This document shows, in pieces, positions 10,601-20,173 of a stretch of 64,000 nt of DNA (within the stretch, counting starts at the first letter, position 1; each line of letters begins with the position of its first letter). The DNA is taken from positions 283,323,836-283,387,835 of the forward strand of contig OZ010792.1 in assembly GCA_963932465.1 (NCBI GenBank), written 5' to 3'. Source of the stretch: Maratus speciosus. Its lineage: Eukaryota > Arthropoda > Arachnida > Araneae > Salticidae. Below the pieces are notes generated by a model. The model ran no database searches. It saw only the letters and a program-made list of their open reading frames with translations, and had not been told where the DNA came from. A program made the translations under genes and the position numbers.

Positions 10601-11620
10601 TTTTGCTGGTTCGACCCATGAGTCTCATTACATTTTCCTCCTCATAGAAAAGAACAGTTTCATATTATTAAAGTAATAAAAACTTGCTACCCATGAAAAA
10701 TTTTTTAAAACAATTTTACTTTATAGAAGTTTTTAAAAACTATAACAAAGTAAAAAAAAACAAAAACAAAAGAAAATATTTTTTAATAGTATTTTTTGTT
10801 CGGTTAATTTCATTTTGTTCATTGTTAGCATCAGAAATTAATTATAATATTTATTTTATTACATTGCCAACTTCTTAAGGACAATCAAAAGTGCACACTT
10901 TTGATTTTTTATGTGGCGCTACATAAACACAAAAAGGAAAAAAAAAACTCATTAAAATATTTTTGGAGGATGAATGTACATTTAGAAAATACATTTTCTT
11001 ACGTTAATAAATTGCTGTTGATATTTTGCAAACATAATCTTCATCATTTTAATTCTCCAACATATGGAAAAATAAAATAATACATTTGGAAATATATGCG
11101 AATATAGTTTAAAAAGTTCTACTGAACGGATTTAGATGGAAGTTGCCTTAGTAGTTAAATAAATTATGAAGAAAAAGAAAAAAAAAATATATGTAAAATT
11201 CGCATTTTGAATTGCAAAACTTACACTCTGTGTGAGCGGAGTCGTGGTCAAAAGTCAGGTATTAATGATAAAAAATGGTTCTATTGAAAAATAATAATTT
11301 CTCTCTCCCTACCCTTTTTAAGAAATAACCTTAGTTTCGATTATTTTTTCGGGAGGGATTTCTGAAGCTTTGCGACCTCTGAAATTCCGAGGAGGGGTGC
11401 CCTTCTAGACTATAATTAAAGATCAAATTCGTAATCTTCCAGCGGGTTGGGGGTAGGGATGTCAGACTGTAAATTCAGCACTGGATCCACTAGCAAAATG
11501 AATATTAATAAATAATAATTTTAATAAATGAAATATTAATTAAAGATGTAAGGCAATTTTTCTTTCAGAACGTAGAAAAAAAAAAAGGAAGGGGTTCAAT
11601 TCCTCCGCATTCAGATGCAG

Positions 11621-11670
11621 TTATTATTATTATTATTATTATTATTATTTATTATTATTATTATTATTTT
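11621..11670. repeat. ATT microsatellite
   Basis: About 16 ATT repeats with one break. A separate AT microsatellite lies at about 11877-11908. Both are inside the hAT-like element. Confidence 0.9.
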
Positions 11671-11874
11671 AACGGTACATGAGCTATTCGAAAGAATTCG
11701 GATTCGGGTAGATGTTTAGTAACCACTGATGCAGTTTCCTTTTTCTGCTACTTTTTTTTATATCAAATTATCAAATACTCCCTTACACCCCCCCCCCCTT
11801 CTGTTTCGATTTAACAATCGTAATTTTCTGGAAAATACTATTGAAAACCTTATACATACAATCTTACAAATTCC

Positions 11875-11910
<36 letters not shown>

Positions 11911-12426
11911 ATTTTATGACTTGATTAATAAAAAATTAAATCAATTAATTTTTATAGACATTTTATTATTTATTGATAATCCTAAAATATAAATTTAATT
12001 GAAATTGAGTTCTTTAGTCCCCCCACACACATCCTTTTCAACAAAGTACTTACAAACATCAGATTTCATTTATGTATTCACTAAAAGTAAATTATTACTA
12101 ATTTTAAAATTTGAAATTTATTCGAAACTTTTATTCAATAGCGTACTATTTGATAAATTCAGGGAAGCAACGAAGACAGCGATAAATGCGCCAAATAGGT
12201 GAATCTAGCGCCAACATGTTCCCACCTGGGAATACTATGGCAAACGGACGAGCCAGCCTGTGTATTTAGAAGCTCTAGCAATGAACCAGTCCCGGCTTTG
12301 TACAGAAAAAATAAGCTAAGCCCGGCCGGAGCCTTCAGAAAAAAGTGTGGCCCGGGACCGGCCCGAGTTCCGTGAGTGAAAATTAGCCCGAGCCCGAGCC
12401 GGCCCGTGCAGACCTCTAGTGCGTAT

Positions 12427-12740
12427 TCAATTGTTAAAAGAATTGTATTTCAAACCACTACAGAAATATAACAGACAATCACTTTTGAACACTCTAACGA
12501 TCAATCTTTTTCTATACAACATACAACTATTTAGCTAATAATCTTAACATTCCACATATCTACACGGATAAATGCTTAAAATTAAATAAGACTTACCTGT
12601 ATTTTATGTATTCCACAAAGAATAATTTTAATGATATCCTAATCTGTTAATTCCAAGATGGTGAAAGAAAAAGTGATCATTTTTCTTATCTTTTAAGGGT
12701 GTCGTCGCCTTGCTGCTCTGATTGGTTAATAAACAATGCA
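12427..12740. other. AT-rich sequence, nothing recognised
   Basis: Follows the right target duplication of the hAT-like element and ends where the palindrome cluster begins. No feature supported. Confidence 0.4.
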
Positions 12741-12744
12741 TACG

Positions 12745-13255
12745 TAAGTCACTCTTTCAGGAGTGATACATTTCACTCCTTTCTAGAGAGTGGAAAATTC
12801 CACTCTTTAAGGAGTGTATTTTTATAAAATTCACTCCAAAAAGAGTAAAAATGCCTGTCACTCTTTCAAAGAGTTAGCTTTTCACTCCTCCCAATTTTAG
12901 AGTGTAACTTCATACACTTTCCGATGGTAAAATGATGAAAATGGGCATAAAAATCGCTATTACATCGCCCCTTCCAACGGGATATTTCTAAATTTAAGGA
13001 AGACCTGCTGGCCAAAGCCAAAAACAGACACGGAAAATTTGATTCAATTCTGTGCATAACTTTTCATACACTTTTCGATGGGACAATGGCGACACACGGA
13101 CACAGGGACTAACAGACAGACATTTTGCATAAACAATAAATATGTTTTTCGGGATATCTGACCCCTATCCCTAAAGCGTGTCAATCCATCAAAAACCGGA
13201 GTCCGAAAACTTTTCGAATACTTTCTTCTATTATAGATAGAAAGAAGTAAAAATA
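12745..13255 (-). repeat. Rearranged copy of the palindrome, 151-bp and 145-bp modules
   Basis: A long CACTCTTT / AGGAGTG palindrome cluster (12745-12905) is followed by a 151-bp-type unit (about 12906-13080, with AGGAAGACCTGCTGGCCAAAG). Then comes the hairpin end of the 145-bp module in reverse orientation (about 13090-13255, ending TTCTATTATAGATAGAAAG). In this copy only the end of the 145-bp module is present, with no tandem array. The same three modules neighbour each other at 4.3-6.3 kb in a different order and orientation. Confidence 0.65.
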
Positions 13256-13450
13256 TGATTATGAAAATAAATTTTATGAGTGAAATTAATCTCACTGAAT
13301 TTACGAGTATACTTACTATTTACTCGTATCTATTTATTTGACTACCTCGATTTTGTAAATTATTTAATGTTTCCAATTTTCAATTTATGATTAGTTAGAT
13401 TATTTTATTTTATTTTTAAATAATTTCTATTATACATTACTGCATAGGTA

Positions 13451-13938
13451 CCGGGTGAGCAAAAAGTCCGTATAGACTTTAAAAATTCATAAAAACCGAA
13501 ATGAAAAACTGTTTGCAGGATTAGCATCTATAGGTCACGGGAATTTTTTTAAGACTGAAATAAAAAGTAACTCAAAAAACAGTCGACAGATGGCGCTGGT
13601 TCGTGCGATTTTGGTAAAATTAAACGGCTAAAAGAACTTGCGCTCCTAATCCAGAACTAGTTCACGTAAAATAACTTCACCAACAAAGCTTTTATCCTTC
13701 ATACTCAGCATCCTTGATCAAGTACACGGCTCACAACGGTGCGTTTCATTTGCATATTTCCACCGAAATCGCACGAACCAGCGCCATCTGTTGGCTGTTT
13801 TTTGAGTTATTTTTTATTTCTGTCTTAAAAAAATTCCCGTGACCTATAGATGCTAATCCTGCAAACAGTTTTTCATTTGGGTTATTTTTTCGGTTTTTAT
13901 GAATTTTTAAAGTTTATACGGACTTTTTGCTCACCCGG
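13451..13938. mobile_element. 488-bp MITE with about 165-bp inverted repeats
   Basis: Ends CCGGGTGAGCAAAAAGTCCG and its complement run inward as near-perfect inverted repeats to GGCGCTGGTTCGTGCGATTT. The right arm carries a 9-11-bp insertion relative to the left. TA flanks both sides (13449-13450 and 13939-13940), fitting Tc1/mariner-type mobilisation. The unique centre is about 150 bp and non-coding. Confidence 0.88.
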
Positions 13939-13940
13939 TA

Positions 13941-14740
13941 TTATAATAAACAAACACAAAAAATTGCCTTTAAAAAAAATAATAAAAGTTAATTTTTTGA
14001 ATATTAAAAGACTTATTAATATTACATAATTCTTTCCGTAAGGACTAATAACTTCATCAGCCGAATGAAAACTCAGTTACTTGGAAAAAAATATTAAATC
14101 CATTAGCTTTTGTAATCTGATGTTGATTGGATAATTATCCAGTAGTCTTCAAGTTCTTTATTTAATGAAATCTTAACCATTAGCATTTATATTTCTTAAG
14201 TGGCAGAGATTTATTGCTGGAGGTAATATCATTATTAAATGTACGGTCTCGAAAGCGAAAAATAAATTTAAGGCAAGTCTTTGGAGATTAGAAGAATTAC
14301 TAAAGCCTTTTAAATTATTGGAAAACGCAAGATTTTGAAAAGAAGTTCAGTTTTTAAATAACATGTCAGTAGTTTTGTCTTTTGACAAGTAATTGATTCG
14401 AAGTAAAAGTTTAAATACGGGCGAGGGTATAATTTACAAATTTCTTTATACTCAGAGGAGGGACTTGGATTTTTACGAATTTTCGATATTTGAATTTGAT
14501 GGGTCATTAGGGAAACAACGGTAACTAGAATTGTTAATGCCTATAGTGAATTCTAACTTTAAATTTAAATAATATCTCTAAAGCAAAATTTATATATTCT
14601 TTGTAGATACAATGTTACAGTCGGCCTTTGTAAGTTAATTTAATATTAATCTGGCACACTGCAGATTTTCGTCCTCATGCGAATTGCATATATTTGAAAA
14701 ACACTCAGTAAAATTGTATTTGCATTTTATTTTTACGCTG
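13941..14740. other. AT-rich sequence, nothing recognised
   Basis: No gene or structured repeat could be supported in this 0.8 kb stretch. Confidence 0.4.
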
Positions 14741-15450
14741 CTAGGGGAGTCTGTCCCCTACGAGCTACGCTCGCCAACCCCCCGTTCAGACACCGCAGAC
14801 TCTAAAAGCACGCTAATTTGATAGGCTTTGATTTCCGAAGATTGGATTATAATTTAGAAAACAGTGGCGATCTGCTGTTAAAAGATACAATGTTTTCGTC
14901 TTTGATTAAATAAAATCTGTTAAACATATCAAAATAAGTTAATATAAATTGAATTAAGTAAACATAGTCTTTGTTTCCCTGTTTTTTTTTTAACAATACG
15001 AAAATAAAGTTGTTTTAAATAAGACATTTTAAATGTATCGTTTTTAATCTGACGTAAGTTTCACCCAAACTTTTCTTTCTCTTTTTAATATTCACGTGTA
15101 AATACTTTTGTTAGAAATGAAATTTTATTTGCGCTGTCCTAACAAAAACAGTTGAAAAGATCTTATCAAAATATCAAATAAATGTCCCGCGCAATTTTTA
15201 AATTTAAACTGTTTTGCAATATTATTTTTTGTTCACTTTACTCAATAAGTGTAATGTGACGTAAATGTGACGTAATTTTTCCTATTTAAGACTTCTAACG
15301 CATGTTAATGAATTTATTATTTTACAATATCCTTTCTCTTTTAAAATTAACGTGTAAATATAGTTTTTATGACGTAATTTTCAATAAGTTCTTGCTTTTT
15401 ATACCTAATTATTTAATTCTAATTTGATGGGGTTTTTCTGTTTATAATAG
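14741..15450 (-). mobile_element. Helitron-like element, copy 1 (3' end at left)
   Basis: Read on the minus strand, the element ends in a hairpin (GGGGA / TCCCC, 14744-14758) and then CTAG at 14741-14744, the layout of a Helitron 3' end. Just inside is GAGCGTAGCTCG, then CAGACTCT-type sequence. About 700 bp of non-coding, AT-rich interior is shared with 23421-24050, including CACGTGTAAATA and TATGACGTAATTT. The base after CTAG is C, not the canonical T, and the 5' TC end is not identified. Confidence 0.55.
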
Positions 15451-15934
15451 TCACGTGTAAATATTTTTTTTATTTGAAGCAAACATTATTGTTTGCGTTG
15501 TTTATACAGTTGGCAACAGTTTAAATTAAAACCATTTTCTAAAATATGTAAAAAATATCTCTGGAAAAGCTGAAAATTTGAATTTAAAATAGACATAAAA
15601 CCTGAAAAAATGAGTCAAATTAAAAAAAAATGAATGCAGTCTGCACACCGGGAACTTCAAACCAATAAAATGATCTAAAAATGATTAAATTCACATGTAC
15701 AGTGTTTGCTGCTGTAAAACTTTTTTAATGGAACGATTTTGTCCAACTTTAGCATTAAATATCTCTTAAAATAATTCTTCGATTTGAAAACTGTCTGCAT
15801 CAGCGTGTTTATCAAAGATTCCTCTATAATACCACCGATTTTCATATTTTTGTATGCAATATTTTTCTTGATATTAACGATGTAACAGGGCTCCCAAATG
15901 GTCCCCCTTTTTTCCCCAAAGTCCCCTTTTTACC

Positions 15935-16560
15935 CGACTACGGCAAAGCCAAAGGAGGGTTATGATTTTGACAGGCTATGTATGTATGTATGTATGTATG
16001 TATGTATGTATGTATGTATGTATGTTCATCTGTTCCCTCGTAACTTCTAAACCACTAATCAGAATTCGACAAATGACATATCATTAGAAGCGTCTTAATT
16101 GTCCGCTGGTTATAGGCTATATAGATTTTCACCAAATTCAATGTGGCGCCTTCTAGCGGACAAAATATACAGAGTAAAAAAATAAAGTTAAGCTAGATAT
16201 GCCGTGTTTGGTATCATTTTAAAGCGCTTCACTTCAAAACCATAGAGGGTTTGTTTATAAGTGCCTTGGATCATAATAAGTTGCTTAAAAATCCACATGA
16301 CAGTCAATCGTTAGCAGAATTAGATAGATTAAGAAATCTTCCTAGGTCATCTTAATACATGAAACCTTCAATCTACATTACACATTTACACATTACACTA
16401 ACGACCTCATCCACTAATCGGTCCATTACCCATTTGCTGCCATCGACGGATATGTGCGTCACTACTACCAAATACTGGAAGCGTCATACGTCAAAAAATA
16501 AAGTTAAGATAAATATGCCGTGTTTGGTATCATTCAAAAGCGCTTTACTTGTACATTTTG
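15935..16560 (+). repeat. Repeat with GGGTTATG head and two 322-bp-spaced units
   Basis: A head segment (GGAGGGTTATG, a TATG microsatellite at 15981-16025, then CCGCTGGTTATAGGCTA) is followed by two related blocks sharing AATAAAGTTAAG and ATGCCGTGTTTGGTATCATT at about 16180 and 16502. The head resembles 49342-49495, which also precedes an array of about 322-bp units. Confidence 0.55.
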
Positions 16561-17783
16561 AATATATCTATATATTACTAGCATTTGCTTGTGACTTTAC
16601 CTGTATTCATGGGGTACTTTTATACTTTTTCAGCGTAGTTTTTTGTCGTAGTTGGGTTTTAGTTTTTTTACTTTATCTTGTTAATAAAAGGTCCCCTTTA
16701 GTTCCCTTTTATGCATTTTGGTCCCCCTAGTCCCCTTTTCGGTGACTGAAAAAATCAACGCAAAATAAAAAAAATTCTAAAAATCGCTAAAAGTTCAAAA
16801 ATCATAGGGGACAAAATTTGTTACACGGGGCTAAAGAGTTGTAACTGGAATTCTTCCACGAATGTTAAAAAATCACCATGGAATACAGACAAATTTTAAG
16901 AAACTCATTAAGAAATCTCATTAAAATCCTAAAAATTAAACTATTGCAGAACACAAAAGTTACTATGTTAAGCTACTGCTTGACCAGTCTTCAAAGACAA
17001 AAAAGGCCTTTGCGTGCTGCCAAAAAAAATATATAAATAAATAAATAAAATAAAAAATAGAATGTGTCAAATGGAGAGAAGCATTGAATTAGGAGGAGAC
17101 GAAAGATTCAAATTTAAAAAAATGAATTTAAAGCTCACAGCTCTGAATCATTTAAAAGGAAATGGATAGAGTAAAATGCCTTTTTGCATATTTTTAATTA
17201 TTTGAATGCAATTTCTTTGAAAGAAGACGATATACCCCTACAGAAAACTTTCTGTTGAATCAAGAATTAAAATATTTCTTCCTTTCTCATAATTTATTTT
17301 TCATACCCTTTAAAATTGTTTAATAGTGTAATTTATAACTGAAAACAATACTACAATACATATTTAAACATCCAAATTATCATAACATGTTTCTTTGGTT
17401 TAAAGATATTCTTTTCTTGGAAGAGAAAGCTAAAAATTTTCTGTACTATTACCCAGGGGCGGTGCAACCATCGGTCAAACGGGGCTACTGCCCAGGACAC
17501 CAAGTCTATAGAATTCGAAATAACGTTTCCTTGGTATCTTTTTTATCCACATTTGATTTTCAATGTTTTTTCATGATAAAAAAAAAGTTAGTATTAACTT
17601 TATTTCTTACAAGCAAAGTTGATATAATTTTAGGGGAATGTATAGATTTGGTGAAAGTAACTGTGAACGTAAAAAATAAATATTTAAAGTATTGTAAATT
17701 ATAGAAGATTTTTCGAAATCGAAAATAATTATGCATATCACATGTGAAATTAGTGGTATTTTGGTACATTTATTATCTATATT

Positions 17784-18033
17784 ATATGAGGACGTGAGTT
17801 TCAAAACTCGCCTTATCAAAAATTTAAAAAATCGAATTTTCTCTATAAATTTATGCTTGCATTGGAAAAAAAAAAAAAAAAAAAAAAATCTAGTTTTATC
17901 TTGTATTTCAATTTCAGCCCTTGTAAAATCTTGATCTACAATGAAAACCAATGGATGCAGTTAGAGGTTTTTCGTCATTTCCCCAGATTTGATTTTCTGG
18001 ATAAGGCGAGTTTTGAAACTCATGTCATCATAT
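17784..18033. mobile_element. MITE-like inverted repeat
   Basis: Arms ATATGAGGACGTGAGTTTC and AACTCGCCTTATC (17784-17819) are mirrored at 18000-18033, about 35 bp each with few mismatches. The 180-bp centre includes a 22-base A-run. No clear target duplication was found. Confidence 0.55.
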
Positions 18034-18889
18034 ATTATTCTATGATGCATACAATTTAAAAGTAAATTTTATTAGATCAATATGGCAGTATATGTTAGGT
18101 CCCATTAACTCCTTTGCCTGGGCCCTGTGCTATATTGTGCTGGCCCCGCTAACTGCTTGTTACCTCATAAAAAGCAAAATCCTTTTTTATGTGCTTGGAA
18201 ACAATACGAAATTGTTAAATTCTATTTATCCTCCACAAAATAAAAGGTAGGGGAGACTTCTCTATTATTACCCACTTTCCACTTTTCAAGGAACTTGTCT
18301 TAGCCAGACCTGTTACTCACATGACCAGTTTTTGAAATCGAATGTGAAAGAATCATCGCAAGATGCAAAAAAAAAAAAAAAAAAAACCTCAAACTGCATA
18401 CATTTTTTAAAAAAATGCAGTACCAATTCTGGATAAATTGTATTCAAAATATGACAAAATTTATTAAACTGTGCTGAGATTTATTTAGTATTTTGTGGTG
18501 ATCTTTTTAACTTATGTTGTCAATTCTAAGACAGCGCAAATAATAATTCTTCCTTTCAAACAACAAATGTATTTTCATGTAAACGTTAAAGAGAGAAATA
18601 AAATTTTGGTGAAAATTACGTGAGATTTAAAACGATATATTTAAAATGTGTTATTTAAGACAATTTTCTTATAACGTTGTTACAAAAATTCCAAAAGTCA
18701 ATGGCTCTGTTAGATTTGTTCATTTTATTTAGGCTGATTTTCAAATGCTGTTTACTGATCTTATTTAATCAATTGCGAAAACAGCCATTAAATGTCTGAA
18801 CAGCAGCTGATTATACCTTAAAATCCCTCAGTGAAGTGGAAATGAATGGAAATCTGTTTACCGTGAGATCATCACTGGTTGTTTAATTA

Positions 18890-18994
18890 TTATTCAAATC
18901 TTCCATAATCTTTTTAAAGTGGATCAAATTAGCGTGTTTTTAGAGTCTGAATGGGATTTGTCGAGCATAGCTCGTAGGGGGCAGAGCCCCATAG
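18890..18994 (+). mobile_element. Helitron-like 3' end, copy 2
   Basis: Sequence shared with the other copies (ATCAAATTAGCGTG, TTTAGAGTCTGAA, GAGCATAGCTCGTAG) leads to a hairpin GGGG-GCAGAG-CCCC (18977-18990) and ATAG followed by T. The expected CTAG is altered to ATAG. It lies in plus orientation inside the 4.28 kb element, directly before a diverged copy of the 145-bp module. Confidence 0.55.
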
Positions 18995-18998
18995 TTTA

Positions 18999-19600
18999 TC
19001 AGAAGAAAGTATTGGAATCATGAAAATGATTTTCATTTTTTGATGGATTTGCATATTTGGTTGACCTGGGGTTGACCTGAATACGATTTGACTATTTTTT
19101 AAAAATCTCTCTCTATTTGTGATACAAAATTTGTAGCTACTCTATCTCAAAACTAAAGCATGGAATTTCATCAAATTCCATATTTAATTAGACTTTAGCA
19201 CAGATAGGTGCTGATTAGATTTTTGTGCGTATGGCACAACAGATGGCATTGCTATGTTACATTTTTCACAATTTACATGATAATTATACCTTAGCATCCT
19301 TAGGGTGAAATTCCATCAAACTTCACATTCATTTAATCCTTGACATAAATTGGTATTGATTAAATTTTGGTGTATTTCATGACAGGTGGCAGGCACTACT
19401 GGGTTGCAATTTTAATGATTTCTGTGAAAACCAGATTGCGGCATGTTTGGGATTAAATTTCACCAGATTTGATATGTAAGATGATTATAAGTAACTGATG
19501 ATTCAATATTGGTTTTGCTCACTCCCCACGGACTTTACCATACTAGGCTTTTTCCGATGAACATTATAGCTTATCCTAGCTTCTGTTGTGTAGAAAGAAA
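18999..19600 (+). repeat. Diverged copy of the 145-bp module
   Basis: Starts AGAAGAAAGTATTGGAATC like the module at 4.98 kb and carries two or three degenerate array units (CTCAAAACTAAAGCATGG, ATCAAACTTCACATTC, ACAGGTGGCAGG). It is far more diverged than the copies at 0 and 5 kb, so it is older. Confidence 0.6.
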
Positions 19601-19916
19601 CTAAATTTTATGTTTGAGGAAAATAATTAATAATATATATATTTATCTAATTTTAAATTTTAATATTCAACAGAAATCGCTATTATGCTGTGTTCTTTTT
19701 ATTCACTGTTATTTTTTACCTTTAAAGAGAAATATCAAGATGAATGCCGAAATACTGAATACTTTCTATATTCTTACAATAGGATATTTAAATGTGTTTC
19801 TATAAAACTGTGTACATTGTTTAATGACATAAAGATAACCATCTAACATATTTTCTGGGGTAATTTTAAAAATTTACTTGCATATTTAGGAAAATGGGTG
19901 CAATATTTTTACTCGT

Positions 19917-20140
19917 GATCCTTTTTTAGTCTCCTTCTTTAATAAAAATGGTCAAGTTCCCTTTTTGAATAAAAATGGTCCCCCATTTACTCATGATCCT
20001 TTTAGTCTCCTTTTTTAATAAAAATGGTCCCCGAAGTTCCCTTTTTGAATAAAAATGGTCCCCCAAAGTCCCCTTTTTAAATAAAAATGGTCCTCCAAAG
20101 TCCCCTTTTTAAATAATAATGGTCCCCTTTCCCCCTTTTT
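19917..20140 (+). repeat. Subterminal AATAAAAATGGTCCCC tandem motifs
   Basis: The motif AATAAAAATGGTC recurs at 19941, 19968, 20017, 20048, 20079 and in variant form at 20112, mostly 27-33 bp apart. It is joined by AAGTCCCCTTTTT. The cluster sits just inside the right end of the 4.28 kb element and may be transposase-binding repeats. Confidence 0.7.
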
Positions 20141-20173
20141 GGGGGCTAAAATGTGTTGGGAGCCCTGATGTAA

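Larger units (their letters stand above)
8655..12418. mobile_element. 3.76 kb hAT-like element, non-autonomous
   Basis: Ends TAGGTCTGCACGGGC (left) and GCCCGTGCAGACCTCTA (right) are inverted repeats; the left has lost an AG. An 8-bp duplication GTGCGTAT flanks it at 8647-8654 and 12419-12426, as expected for hAT. Both ends carry clustered GC-rich CCGGCCCG / GCCCGGGC motifs over about 150 bp, in contrast with the very AT-rich interior; these resemble subterminal transposase-binding arrays. No open frame resembles a hAT transposase. The interior holds a 32-bp minisatellite and ATT and AT microsatellites. Confidence 0.85.
15886..20167. mobile_element. 4.28 kb terminal-inverted-repeat element, non-autonomous
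   Basis: Ends CAGGGCTCCCAAA and TTGGGAGCCCTG are inverted repeats. ATGTAA flanks both sides (15880-15885 and 20168-20173). Both subterminal zones carry repeated TGGTCCCC / AGTCCCCTTTTT motifs; a similar cluster at about 16690-16740 may mark an old end. No transposase is recognised. The duplication reads as six bases, where hAT would give eight, so the superfamily is open. Other repeats are nested inside it at 15.9-16.6, 17.8-18.0 and 18.9-19.6 kb. Confidence 0.75.

Noticed and set aside
16359..16730. 123-codon open frame with hydrophobic C-terminal half
   Set aside because: It overlaps repeated GTTTGGTATCATT blocks and the GGTCCCC motif cluster and has no recognisable similarity; it looks like chance.
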